From Gonium pectorale (taxonomy: Eukaryota > Chlorophyta > Chlorophyceae > Chlamydomonadales > Volvocaceae), in assembly GCA_001584585.1 (NCBI GenBank), contig LSYV01000068.1:285159-349158 (forward strand): a stretch of 64,000 nucleotides of DNA, in the 5' to 3' direction. The translations under genes and the position numbers were made by a program. The notes below the pieces were generated by a model, which did not search any database, was not told the DNA's origin, and was given only the letters and a program-made list of their open reading frames with translations. Positions 23,290 to 35,175 of this stretch are shown in pieces (within the stretch, counting starts at the first letter, position 1; the number at the start of each line of letters is the position of its first letter).

Positions 23290-26200
23290 CTACCCAGCCC
23301 CTGGCGCACCTCCGCCACCGGCGCTGTGCCCCGGCGTGCCCACACTTGGCTGCCCTGACGGCGGCCCGCCGCGGCTCCGGCCCCCGCCCGCACTCCCGGC
23401 CCGCCACCGCCGCCGCACTCGGCGCTGCCGCTCGTTGGCACTCGCCCGCTGGCACTCGGCGGTGCACCACAGCGACACCCGGCGGCCGCCGACGTTGTCG
23501 CCGCCGCCACCCTCGTCACTGCTGCTACCGCCTCCGTCCCGGACACCTCCGCCAGCCACCTCCGCCTGCGCCTGCGCCGCCGCTGCCATCAGCCCCTCGT
23601 CGCTCTTTCCAGCCAGGTTGGTGCAGCGCGGGTTGGCGCAGGCCGGCGGCAGCCCCTCGGCCGGCTGCCCGGGCACCTCACCGGCGGGGGGCGCCAGCAT
23701 CACTGCCAGGCGGAGCAGCATCAGGGCCCTGCTGTCGCACAGCGCGTCGAAGGCCGCGGTCTCATAGTGCGTAAAGTCCTTGGAACATATGCCGCGGACC
23801 GTCTGGAAGACAGTACTCGCGTACACTGAGAGCGCGGGGTCGGCCCGGACGCAGCTGAGGCTCCGCACTTCCCGGGAGCGCTGCTCAAGGAAAAGCATCT
23901 CCGGGGGCTGCCCGGGAGGGGGCTGCCCGGGAGGGGCGGGGGAGGCGGCGGAAGATGCCCTCAGGAAGGGAACGGGCTTGGGTGCAGCACCAATGCCGCC
24001 GCCGTCACAGCTGCCCGTTGTCGTCAGTCCCGCCGCTCCTCCTCCGGTTGCCTGGGTCCTCACCGCAGCCACCTCCGCCACGACCGCCTCGGCTGCCGAC
24101 GCTCCCACCATCCGACGCAGTTGCTCGGACTGCGCGATGGCGGCCGCGAGGAGGCAGTGCAGCAGCGCCCGGACATGCGCCGCGTCCCAGCTGAGGCGCG
24201 GCATGCCCACCAGAACGTCACAGAGCACCCGCATCGGTGATGTCGGGGCGTCGACGTTCAGCCAATGCCGCCAGTGCCCGGACCTGGTCCCTGTCTCCGA
24301 ATGCAAAAGGCCGGCCGCCGCAGCAGCGGTCTCAACTTCCTCATACACCTCCCAGCGCACATCGCCCACATAGCCGCCGACGCCGCTTTGGCCGCTGCCG
24401 GCGTCATAGGCGCCGCCGTCGTCAGCGACGACATCAATCTCAAATGCTGGCATGGACCACCTCATGGTGTACATCACGCGTGCACTCTGCGTCAGGGCTT
24501 TCAGCGCCGGTGGGTCGGCGGAGGCGAAGAGTGCGATGGCCAGGCCGCTGAGGCTGTCCTGCGCCGCGCTGTATGCTGCCGTCCCCGAAGGGAGGCGCGG
24601 CAGGCCGGGCGCCAGCGCCACTGCCCTCGCCAGCGCCGGCAGCCAGCGCTGCAGCATCAGGGACAGCAGGCGTCGCAGCTGCAGCATCGCATGCGTGTCC
24701 GTGGACTCAAGTGTGGCGGTGGCGACGGCAGCGACCCATTGGTCGGTACAAACCACCGACAGCGCCCTGCCCAACAGCGCCACCAGGTCCGCAAGGTTAG
24801 CGCGCACACAGCCGCCGTCGCCCTCCGGCAGGCTGGGCGGTGGCACGCTTGGGCCACGCCCACCCGCAGGAGTATCCGCCTCCGCCTCCGCAGCCTCCGC
24901 GCAGCGGTGCAGCACTTTTGCCAGGGAGGTCAGCAGCGACGCCGCCTGCCCCGGCGGCCCGAACGCCAGCACAGTCGCCAGGCCTCCGGGCTGCTCCAGT
25001 AGCAAACCCTTCAGCAGCTCGCACAGGGACTCAACGTCCCGCGGGTCGGAGGAGCGGCCCAGGGCGCGGGCACAGCACTCGAGGGCGGGCAGCAGGCCGC
25101 AGGCGAGGGCGGGGGCGGTGAGGGCCGCGGAGGGCAGGGAGCCTGAGGAAGGGCGGTAGGTTACACGCCAATATCGGTGAGCTTGACGCCTGAGCTCGCA
25201 GCGAGGTCAGCAGACCTGTGGAGAAGAATATTTATGTATCCGAGCGCCCGAGACCCCCGCATCACGGCGGGGGCCTCGGCCTCGGCCGTAAGAGAGGATG
25301 AGGTCCCAGCGGAGACCCCAGAGCGGCTTGCGACCGGGACGCCATCGCACGCCGCGGTGCGGTCCAACACCGCCCTTCCGGGAGGCCCACCCTCCTTGCG
25401 CCCCACTCCACGTGTACGGACTTTGGCCCCCAACGCCCACCTCCCACGAACCCTGCCCCCGCCATCCTCACCTCCCGCCCCCAGGCCCGGCACCGCCAGC
25501 ATGCCGCCCAAGCCCGCCCCAGGCAGGCGGCGGATGGAGGCCAGGTCGCAGCCGTCGCACGCCACCGCAGCCGACGACGACGCCGGGGCAGCAGCGGAGG
25601 CGACGGGCACGCGCAGCGCCCGAACGACGGTATCCCAGAACGCCACCGGCAGAGTCCCGCCGGCCGCCGCCGCCGCTGTGGCGTCTCCGGCTGCCGCTGG
25701 TACATCGGCGCCGCGTGTCCGCCGCTGCCGCCCTGCCGTCAGTGGCCCCAGCAGCAGGCACTGGGCGGCGGCCAGGGCCCGCGCCGCCAGGTGCCGTGCA
25801 CAACGGGGATGGAGCAGTGGCGGCGGGTGCAGGTTTGGGCTGCCCCCGCCGGCGGCGGTCGCGGTTTTGGCAGCGGCAGCGGCTGCCTCCCCGGACGCCA
25901 CGGCCAGGTCGGCTATGCGCATGCACATCACGTGAGCCGCGCGGGGACCCACCAGAAACGACCAGCCGTCACCGGCAGTGCCGCCGCCGCCGCCGTCACC
26001 AGCATCCTCCTCTCCGCCGCCAGCACCGCCGCCGCCACCTGGGCGATCCTCCAGCCGTGTGGCGCCAGCAGCGCATTCCACCTCAGCCTCCACCATCGAC
26101 AGCAGGACGGCGAATACGCGCTCCGTCTCCAGGACAGAGTGCGAGTCCGGGGCCGCCGCGGCCCAGAGGGCCCTTGCCAGCACCCGAGGCAAGCCGTAAG

Positions 26201-27296
26201 TGCCCCGGCAGTGGGGTCCATCATCGCCTGGAGCATCCCCGCCCATCACAGCATCGTCACCGCTGCCACCACCGTAGCCCATCCCCGCCAGAGTCGATAC
26301 CGCCGCCGCCAGCGTCAGGTACTGGGTGCAGCGGCCCCACGGCGGCGTCAGCTGTTGCGGCGGCGGCAGCGTGGTGGCCCCCGTTCCTCGGTTGCCAGCG
26401 GTGGCACGGGCGAAAGCTTCTGCGGCGGTTGACAGCATGCGGAAGGCTTCAGCAGCGGCGGACTCCGCTGCCGCCGCCAACTCCCTGCTGTCCTCGTCGG
26501 GCGCCCCCGCACCGCCGCCACCACCCGCCGCCACCGCGCAGTCGCCGCCAGTTAGTGATGATGCCATGACCACCAGCCGCGCAGCATGGTCGAGGACCCC
26601 GCTGGACGACAGCTCCGCAACCAGCGCCCGGCATAGCGTGCCGCCACTGGCGCCAGGGCGCCCCTCCGAGGCATCGTCGGAGGCGGGAACGATCGCCACG
26701 CCGTGCTGCGGGATGAAGGGGGCCACACCGGCCAGGGTGTGGCCTGCTTGAACATCGATCACCAGGAGCCCTTGGTATAGCTCTGCAGTGGTGATGCTGC
26801 CCCGCTCCCACTGCTGTGCCGGCGCAGCCAGCGCTCGGCTGCAGCAGCGGAGGGAGCCGGCCCGGAGGAACTTGAGGATGAAGCCCTCTGCGACGCGGCG
26901 CGTGGGGGCATCTAGAGGACTGATGCCCAGGACTTCTAGGCTGCAGACAAGGAGCCTGTGCGTGGCGTCCCACTGCAGCCGGTAGGACTCGGCGGCGCTG
27001 CAAAGCGTCGCGGCATGCATTTGCGCGCCACCGCCCGTCCCGAAGACCTCCCTGCCGCTGTGCTCAAGGAGTTGGATCAGCGGGTTAGCCAACTTGCTAC
27101 GAAGCAGGGCTGACGAGGCCTGCGAGCCAGCGGCGGCCGAGCTGAGTACCGCCTTAATTAATGCCGAAATAGCACCAATACATTTCTGACGCTGCTCGGG
27201 GTCCGGGGGCCGGCCAGCTGCGTAGCCCGAAACGATCCGCGGAACTGCAGACGCCAGGGCCGCCAAGGCGGCCTGGAGGCACATGATAAAGTGCAA
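23290..27296 (-). CDS. Large MYND-family protein with an incomplete finger
   Basis: Two long exons, 27296-25472 and 25142-23290, join in phase (donor GGAG|GTGAGG, acceptor CTCAG|GC) and give about 1225 residues. The chain is mostly Ala/Leu-rich helical repeats, possibly ARM/HEAT-like (ALAALASAVPRIVSGYAAG; FILKFLRAGSLRCCSRALA), broken by Gly/Asp linkers. Near the C-terminus comes CANPRCTNLAGKSDEGL, the start of the MYND variant I associate with volvocine algae, and then WCTAECQRA. The middle CxxC pair and the final H-x3-C of a full MYND finger are not visible, so zinc binding is doubtful. MYND proteins are protein-protein adaptors or partners of SET methyltransferases; no SET domain is present. 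The start is uncertain: an acceptor-like site (GTGCCTCCAG) lies a few codons inside the ATG, so an upstream exon may exist. Function unknown. Confidence 0.7.
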
Positions 27297-27334
27297 AAGA
27301 CTTCTTACAACGTCGCGCCTTCCCCACGCCAGCG

Positions 27335-27370
27335 CGAGAGAGAGAGCGAGAGAGAGGCTGAGAGAGAGCG
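27335..27370. repeat. GA-rich microsatellite
   Basis: A run of GAGAGA units with a few C interruptions, just upstream of the MYND-family ATG (minus strand), so probably in its promoter, 5' UTR or first intron. Confidence 0.85.
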
Positions 27371-28329
27371 CTCACCCGGTATTGCTGATCTTGTGACGCC
27401 CTTGCCGGCGCCCAAGCCAGAGGGCAATGGAAGGAACTACAAGGGGCTCAATGAGACTAGGAGGCGACGGCTCAATGGCTTGATCGGAAAGGCGACCCGC
27501 GGGCCACTTGAGCGACTAATAACAAGCCACTTTCTTGTTAAGTACATGTGCGTGTGCCCGGCATGCCTGGCTGCGGACGGTGATGCTACGGCAGAGTACG
27601 GCTTGAGGCGGTTTACTACTGCCTCGCATCCCCTGCTGCCCTAACGGGAAGGGGGCGACTCTGCTTCCTATTGCTGCAAGTCCGTTATCTGGTGAAGGAG
27701 AACACTTTAGGCGAACGAGCTGCAGATACCGTCAAGGTTTGTCGTGGCAAGGCCGCCGCCAAGCCCGCTGCCTCCTCACCCGCCCATCTCCCCACCTCCG
27801 TCCTCGCCAGTCGTCACTGCACGCCCGTTGGTCGACCCTGGGCTTCCGGTGCGTGGGAGCCGCCGGCACTGCCGGGTATCGCTCGTGCCCGGCCTGACTG
27901 CGGCCTGTGAGGAGCAAGCCATGTGGGTTGGGGCCCCTGGCTCTCCGCCTCTCGCACGCCAGGCTGGCAGCTTCCAGTTTTGTAGACAAGGCCAGGATAG
28001 TAATAATGGGCGGGAGCGTGCACATAGCAGGCGGTGCAGCACGAGGCGTGTCTGACGCTTCGATCTGATCTGGGGCGCAGGTGGTGACCGGGCGGGACAA
28101 GGCTCTGTCTCATTGTCAGAGGGCAGTTGCTATGTGCATGTGAGCCGTGCAACTGTGCGCAACTTCCGGAATGACCTAATTGTCTTACGGTTGGGCCAAC
28201 TGCGAACCAAGCCAAGAAGGAACCAACCCGAAAGCCGTCCCCGGGGCGGGACCTAACCCTAGGGAGGAAACCACGGCAAATTGCACGTTTCTTCTCGAAT
28301 CGTCCCAACACACGGTGCACACGGCTCGC

Positions 28330-28920
28330 ACTCGCATGAGGCTATGAGCGGCCAGAGCCGACATGCACCTCGCTGACATGCAAGCTTAACAAGATATTAA
28401 GCTTCGTTAGGGATTGAGCTAGTGAGCATACTCGCACGGAGCCTTGGCGCAGCGCTAAAACTTCCACTGCGTCGTCAAACATATGCGTCCGCACGGGGGC
28501 CTAAAATGGTCCTGAACCGTACGGGTGAGTTCAGTGCATCAAGGGGGTGGCTAGAGCGGACGGGGAGCGTCCTACTGTGTGTATACGTCATAATACCGGC
28601 CAGTGCAAAGCACGACGCAGCGACGTGCACGAGATAACACTGCAGGTTCAGTGAAGGAACCGGTAATGGCTGGACAGTCCTTACATCACTATCACGCCCA
28701 TGAAGCCATTCCTACTGCGCGTCACGCATCCCTTGCCGCCGCCAGCTCCCGCCATTACGGCCGGTGTCTGAAGTACACGCAGAGCCATACCGCCACCCAC
28801 ACGGCTCTGGCTGCCAGATACAGGCGACCGACGGGCCAGCTAAGATCCCGGCCCTCCCGCGCCCTCCAACGCCCGTGCCCGCCTCGGCATCCACAAGTCT
28901 TGCGACGCACTGACCAGCTG
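28330..28920. repeat. Diverged dispersed repeat, copy 2
   Basis: It shares ordered blocks with 17540-17910 (ATGAGCGGCCAGA; GCGCAGCGCTAAA; CACCCACACGGC; GGCTCTGGCTGCCAGA; TCCCGGCCCTCC). This copy carries extra sequence between the blocks. Confidence 0.35.
28681..28685 (-). terminator. Candidate TGTAA poly(A) signal
   Basis: TGTAA on the minus strand about 470 bases after the stop of the universal stress protein gene. TGTAA is the usual polyadenylation signal in volvocine algae, but five bases occur often by chance. Confidence 0.3.
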
Positions 28921-29152
28921 CCCTCCCCTTTTCGCACGCCTCCGGCTATGCACGCCGCCGTATGGGCAAACAAAAAAGGGTCGGGTCGGCTGACGGCCTT
29001 TTCGTTTTTCAAATCAGTGGCAGCAACTGCAGCAGCACTGGGCTCTTGAAGAACTCCCCGGCACTGCAACCCTCAACATCAGCAGCATGCCAGCCTCCCT
29101 GCGGCCCCCAGCGCCGTCGGGGCAGTCACCATCCGTGCAGCCACCATCGCCA

Positions 29153-30875
29153 TCAGGGCAGCAGCAGCACCGGGCAGCTGACGAACTCGGCCAGCTGGTT
29201 GGCGTCCACGTGCTTTGCATGCACCGCCTCGGAGGATAGCACCACCATGTCGGCAGCGATCTCGTCGGCAAAGTCGCCTTGGGGTGGGCAAGGAAAGCGG
29301 GGAGGGGAGGCGAGCACTGGTGAGGAGTCGATATGGCGAGGGAAGGGGGGGAGATCGTTGCTCACCGTGCGGCACACAGGGAGCGGGTCCGAAAACCTAG
29401 GTAAGGGTGCTGCCGTGCTTCCACATGTACACGAAGGTGAGAGCGGCAGAGGCCGTCGACAGCAGCAGTTCGGTGAGCGACCGGCCAAACACAGGCGCTC
29501 ACCGACGAGCACGGACGCGGGCGAGGTGATCGCCTTCTCCACCAGCTCGAAGTTCTCGCAGCCGCGCTCCCGCAGGTGCCACGTGATGCTCTCGAGGCGC
29601 CGGGTGGGGTCCTGGTTCTCGGTGCCTGGGGCCGCGGGGAAGGGGGACAAGTCAGGTTAGTGCGGGCGAGGTCGCGCTGAAGCGTGGGGTGGGGATGGGT
29701 GGTTCCATCTCATGTGGTTGTCGCTTTCAGGTGAAGACCGCTACTGGGTGCTGCTTGCGTCAAGCGGGCAGGGGAGGGATGGCGGTTGGGTGGTTCGCTT
29801 CATGTGCCTGTCACTGGGCGCTGCATGTGCACCCGAAAAGCGGCGGTCATGCTGGGGCATGGCACCCGTGTGCAGCGCCCCGGGCACGCCGGATGTCAGT
29901 CCGTCGACAAGAGAAAGGCGGCCCAGGGAGCCCTCCCAAGGGGCGAAGTGCTGACGCCACTGGGCAATGCTCATGCCCACGCAGCACTGACCGGTGCCAA
30001 GATAACTTATCCGTAAATTGCAGAGCTAAGTTAGAGCGGTTCTGTATTCCCACGATGCTGTATGCCACCTGGTACTTCTGCGCCCTGCCACTCGGCGCAC
30101 CTGGCTCGTCCACCACCAGCACCGTCACTTTGGACTTGTACTGCCGCGCCATGAGGGCCGCAGTCGCCACGGCCTGTGCGATATTGGGGGATGGGCGGGT
30201 GGCGGGTTCAGGGCACGAGCGATCCAGTACAAGCGCGAGTAATGTACCCACAAGGCCCATGATGCGGCGAAGGGAAGGCCGCAGCAGTTCCGTGCCACTG
30301 CGCAGAAGCTACAATCCGCATCACAGTGACACCCATCATTAAGCTTAGACGACTTTCGGATGTGAGATCCGAACTGGAGTTAGTTCGGAACATTGGGACA
30401 TCGGGACAGCCCAGCCTGTGGCCTGAAAAGGGTTAACCACCGCACCACCCCGCGTGCCACACCTTGCCACACACAGGGACTTACCGTCCGAGACCCGTCA
30501 CTAAGGAAGGGGTTCGCATCGAGAATTGTGAGCAGCACCCGGTTGTACTGAAGCGTTTCCGCGTCGGACACCTGTTGTGATACGAGGGCGCATGGCATGA
30601 AGACACGCGAAGGTCGGGCTTGGGCGCAAGGACGCGGTGCTATCCACGTAAACAGCTACCGTTACCAACCTGAGGTTGTTGCGCGGAAGCTGACGCACGG
30701 ACGCAGACCTTGGGCACTGCGCAGGTTAGCACCTCCCGTGTTATGACAAGGAGGGATACATCTCGCACTTATTATCCCCAGGGCTACACCACTGACCTCT
30801 CCGTGTCGAGCGGCATGGCTGGTCTGTGTTCCGGAAATGTCCGTTGAGGACTGGCAAGCATCTTAGTGTGGCCAT
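29153..30875 (-). CDS. Plastid-type universal stress protein (USP domain)
   Basis: Six exons, all phases consistent, encode 177 residues: 30875-30797, 30716-30670, 30571-30485, 30173-30101, 29625-29503, 29277-29153. The first ~42 residues (MATLRCLPVLNG, RSTRR, CVRASASAQQ) are rich in Arg, Ser and Ala, like a chloroplast transit peptide. The USP fold follows: strand 1 NRVLLTILDANPFLSDGS, helix AVATAALMARQYKSK, strand 2 VTVLVVDEP, then EIAADMVVLSSEAV and the closing FVSCPVLLLP. Single USP domains dimerise and bind ATP or other small molecules in stress responses. The ATP-binding G-x2-G-x9-G(S/T) motif of nucleotide-binding USPs is missing between VVLSS and the last strand, so this one probably does not bind ATP in the usual way. 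The plastid location is inferred from the N-terminus only. Confidence 0.75.
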
Positions 30876-31818
30876 TCAACAGGAATCTACTCTATGACGC
30901 ACAGTGCCTGTTGCAACGAAGCTCGGCCCGCTCTTCGGTTCACGTAAGCTTGAGGTTATATGCTGGCGGACAGAGGGCCGGGCTTTTGGTATTATAAACG
31001 ATCAACAGAGGTGTTGTCTGGGATGAGTAACGCTCGGCTCTGATGAAGGCATTTAACACGCTGACGTGTCTTGCCGTACACGTTGTACTGCGTGCCGGTA
31101 ACCTCCGGAACCGGACCGACGAGGCGATGACCTTGGGGAAGCGGGGACGAACAGCAGATACTGAAGATGCTGCTCTGAAGGCACACTGTTGGGAGCAAGA
31201 TGCAGCACCGTATGGAGGGGAGAAGACTGGGCAGTGTCGGTCTACGTCAGGCAAATGGTTACATTTGGAAGGCATACTCCCAGCATCCTACTCTATCAGG
31301 CGGTCATTCAACCACCACATGCACAAATCACACACAGTTTCTGGAATTCTACAACTACCCGTCAGGTTGATAAGCCACAGAACGCAAAGCACGAAGACTT
31401 TCGTCTCTCCGTGCACTTAGGAAGTGCAGGTCCCCTTGGTGGCCACCCGGCCGTCAACCTCCTCACTGAGCACATGGCTGCCCCAACACCTGCGCCGACG
31501 CATTCGCCACCTTAGGCCTCGCGCACGTTGCTTACTTTGTAAGCCCCAGGCACCATAAGCAGCATTCACGCTTCCACACAGCAAACGGTCTCCCGCTAGC
31601 CACGGAGCCCAGCACACAGTCGGCGCCGGGCAAATGGCCTTCCGCCACCGCATCCTCCGGTTCGCTTGGGGTATAGCCCAAGCTTCCCAATCACGCCAAA
31701 CCGCCGCTGGCACACGCACACGATAGTTCAATTCTACCGGCCAGCGGTCCCAGCCAGCCAGCATAGCGCGCTGGGCCGGGCCTCGCCGGCTGCCAGCCAG
31801 CCCTTCGTCGCCAGTTGT
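30876..31818. other. Upstream of the USP gene, downstream of cytochrome c1
   Basis: It should contain the USP promoter and the cytochrome c1 3' UTR (both genes on minus). Short frames at 30940-31275 and 31043-31420 have no motif. Confidence 0.4.
31259..31263 (-). terminator. Candidate TGTAA poly(A) signal
   Basis: TGTAA on minus about 560 bases after the cytochrome c1 stop. Weak evidence on its own. Confidence 0.25.
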
Positions 31819-34754
31819 TTAGTTGACGACGTCCACGACGATGCGCTGCGACTTGATGGGCGCCCACCGCAGGCGCTTGGAGTAGGAGGCGAAGGCGATG
31901 AGCACCGACAGCATCAGCACAGCCTTAATGCCCATCACACGCATCTCGTCCTACGAGAGGTGGGGGCGGCGTTTGCCGGGTCAGTCGAGCAGCACAAAGA
32001 AGGGGACTGGGAGAGCGGGGCGCGCTGAGGGAGAGGTGGGGGGGGGGGCGGCAGGAGCGGCAGGGGTGGATGCATGTTGCTTCAGTGCTCAGACGTTGCG
32101 CTTATCAGCGCTGTAGGTTTGCACGGCGATCATGAACTTCGATTCCACGAGTGGGGTCGTGAGTATGCAGCCACGGTGGGGTCTGGGCATTGGGCTGTAG
32201 GGCAACTGGTCTGCGGCAAGCCCTCGCGCTGGTTCTACTTACTCTGTACTGACAGGAGATCCGCGGTGCATCTCGACAGACCATAAACGCTTCCCAAGCC
32301 CTACCTTTGCTAGGCATTGAGGCCCTGGGCTCCACCGCCCAGCAAAGGCCAGCCGTCCGCATGAACAACCTCACTCCTCCACATTCTCCCTTACGGCACC
32401 GGCCCCACGCCTTCCTTTGGGCCACCAGGCCGATGAGCCCGCCCGCACCTGGTATGGGTAGCAGCTCCACGACAGGAAGGTGACCACGTCCTTGGCCTGC
32501 TGCGAGGCCGAGGCAGGCGTGCCGTCGTCGTACTCCACACCGCCGTCCACCAGCATCTTGGGCATGGCGATGGAACCGCCGGGGAAGTAGGGGTTGTAGT
32601 ACAGGCCCTCGCGGACCTGCAAGCGTTATGCCAGGATAGTGCAAACGGCGCCGTCAGTATGCCTGCCACGCCATGCCGCTGGGCAATGGGACCAACGGCT
32701 CCACTTGGCTCTGGCAGGCAACCGCCTTTACCGGTAGCCTCACTGCCCTTTGTTTATATGGCTTCTCCACATGCGCTGCTCCCATGCGAACAGCCTTCCA
32801 AGCGTACTGCCTTCGACTCGTCCACGCCCATAATCCTTGGTCGCCCCATTGTTCTTGAAAGTGAAGCCTCTCGCGTACGAACGGCATGCTTTCACTAGTT
32901 CTTGTCCACCCCTTGCCCAACGCACCGAGATGCCAGCGGGCGGCTCGCGGTAGCCGGTGAGGAGCGAGAAGATGTAGTTCTGGCCGTTGTGGCGGCCGCC
33001 CGAGATCAGCGTCAGGTCGGGCGGGTAGGCGCCGCCGTTGGAGTAGCGGGCCGCCTCCTCGTTAGCATAGGGGCTGGGGAGCGGGTCGAAAAGGCGGCCG
33101 GGCCGCGTGTACATCTCGCCCTCGTCGTTAGGGCCGTCCGTGACCTGGGGGGGCACGTGGCAGGGCAGCGGTGGGGGTGTGGTTCGTAATGAGGGCTTAC
33201 GTGCCGGCTAAAATCAGGCCGGTCCAGCCCGACTTCTTCACGAGATCCCCCAATGCACCGGCCAGGTCAGAGGAACTGTAAAAGCTGTAAGTTCGCCGAA
33301 CCAGGGGGGAAAAGGGCTGCAGGCGAGCGCAGCTCCGCAATGGGCAGGCACATGCCGTGCAGGTGGCCGGCGGGGCCGCAAGTGCCATTTGCGGCGCATG
33401 TGGCCTGCCACTGGCCAACCGGCTGCTTCTTGTGTCCCAACGCATTACTATATAGTACACAACCGTATCGGCTGCATACAAGTATGGACAAAAGCTGAAC
33501 GACGAGCAGTCTGGCGCGCAGCGGAGTGCCGTCGCGTGCGTGCTGTGCCATTCCAGCAGCACCCTTCATGCCCCAGCTGTGCAAAGCCAGCCCTTCTAAT
33601 TCAGATGTCCTTCAGCTGCTGCCGATGTCGATTGCGCTCCGACCCTTTCCCCCCTCCATATCTGCTCCAGAGGAATGCCACGCCGCACCTCGGTCTCCGC
33701 AGCAAGCGCCTTAGCCTCCTCCTCCGTGTAGCACACCCCCACCAGCTGACGCCAGTGCAGGTACTGCATGGAGTGGCACGCCGCGCACACCTCCTGGTAG
33801 ACCTGTGACGTGAGTTTCGGACGCCAAGGTTTCGGGGTTTGGAGAAGCGTGGGAAACCAGCAGTGGGTGCGAAGCCACAATGCTGCCAAAAGCGCAGCAG
33901 CAAGTTCAGCATAGTGTGCGTGCCTCATTTGGACCCTCCCACGGGGCACATCAAGCGTTGCGTGAGAAGCAACCCGGCTGCACACGGTGCCCAACAACAC
34001 CCCACAAGACGTGGACACCTGGACCGCCTCCCGTCCAGCTGCCATTGTCATCTAGAGCAAAATTGTAGCCTATGTCCTCCTGACTACTTCAGTTCTGCTC
34101 CCCGCAACACCGTTCACAACGGCATCGTGCCGATGACAACACACGCGATGCGCGGACCTTGTGACCGCGACGAATGGACGCGTGGTCGTAAGAGTCTAGA
34201 ACGCCCTCATGCGGCCAGGGGTAGTGTGGCGCGTGAAGGCCGTCAGCGACCTCGCCGGCGCTGGCCACGCAAGAAGCGCCGAAGATTCCGGCAACCAGTC
34301 CACCCAGAGCAGCAGCGTAGTGAGCCGCCTTGCCAGGCTCGGAATCAGAAGCGGTGCTCGACATCGCGGCCGAGAGGGCCGGCACAGCCTGCGAGCAGGG
34401 CCAGTCCGGACCTCGCGTCACCTTCTTGATGAAGAATGATGAACTGCCAGTGCTCCCAAAGTCTCTGGTCACCCCGCTACACGCTATGCGACACTCCAAT
34501 CACACAGTTCCTCAAACTCCGTCAGATGTATCCTAAGACGGACCTGGCTGGAAACGCGCGTGCTGCTGGCATCCGCGCACAGGCCCAGGCCCTTGCCCAG
34601 GGTTCGGAAAAGCGAGACGCTGGACCTCATTGTCCCGAAGCACGCCCCGCGAACGGAGGAAAAATCGCCTCACAAGTGTCAGTAATGCTACCTGCACGTC
34701 GACTTCCAAACGCCCCGACACACAGGACCAAACCGCGTCGCCGTACGAACTCAT
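31819..34754 (-). CDS. CYC1: Cytochrome c1, mitochondrial complex III
   Basis: Five certain exons: 34388-34158, 33802-33689, 33144-32926, 32616-32449, 31950-31819 (287 residues). They carry the haem site VCAACHS, the conserved [64 protein letters not shown] and [14 protein letters not shown] with the axial Met, then DGTPAS. A C-terminal membrane anchor ([17 protein letters not shown]) is followed by [13 protein letters not shown]. It is the haem c subunit of the cytochrome bc1 complex, facing the intermembrane space and passing electrons from the Rieske protein to cytochrome c. A hydrophobic [13 protein letters not shown] near the N-terminus fits a bipartite presequence. A 21-codon first exon (34754-34692) splices in phase but is poor in Arg, so the true start is unsure. 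Before the anchor it reads [12 protein letters not shown] where many species have SWAAEPE-like sequence. Confidence 0.92.
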
Positions 34755-35175
34755 AATTCGGCGAGCAGCTAGACCCGTGCGCAGCGCAGTGTAATAACTT
34801 TCTAACTTGACATCACTGATAGTCCTACAAAATCCATGTCGTTGACCTGACTGTTGACCGCCAGTGCAAGCGCTGGAAGCTGCTGAAACAGACCCCACAC
34901 TACCCGGATCATTCATACCTCCCACGGTCTTGCGCCTCACCTGTCGACAGGGAGCACGGGAAGCGCCTCGGCTACCTCGCCCATGGGACGGACGCTCGGC
35001 GACTCACAACCCAGAACGCGCCTTAGCGCCTAGCGGCGGCCTCTTGCTCAGTGCCGTTCGACCTGCTAGGCACTGAGCTGACTGTAGTGGCGGGGCAGGC
35101 GGCCGCAGGGAGCTTGCCGTGGCCCCCACGGGCAAGTGTGGAGCACCGCCGGCTTCAGCGCCGGCTTCGTAGGCA
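34755..35175. promoter_or_regulatory. Divergent spacer, cytochrome c1 / TMEM138-like
   Basis: The two genes diverge from this short interval, so it probably holds both promoters. I see no TATA-like element that I would defend. Confidence 0.35.

Larger units (their letters stand above)
27371..29152. other. Stretch with no recognisable gene
   Basis: It holds the second copy of the dispersed repeat (28330-28920) and the 3' UTR of the universal stress protein gene. I find no exon with a motif. Confidence 0.4.

Noticed and set aside
25146..25216. A possible extra exon of the MYND-family gene ending VKLTDIGV then stop
   Set aside because: The donor at 25471 and the acceptor at 25143 join the two long exons in phase directly; using the extra exon would need a 24-base intron or a frameshift.
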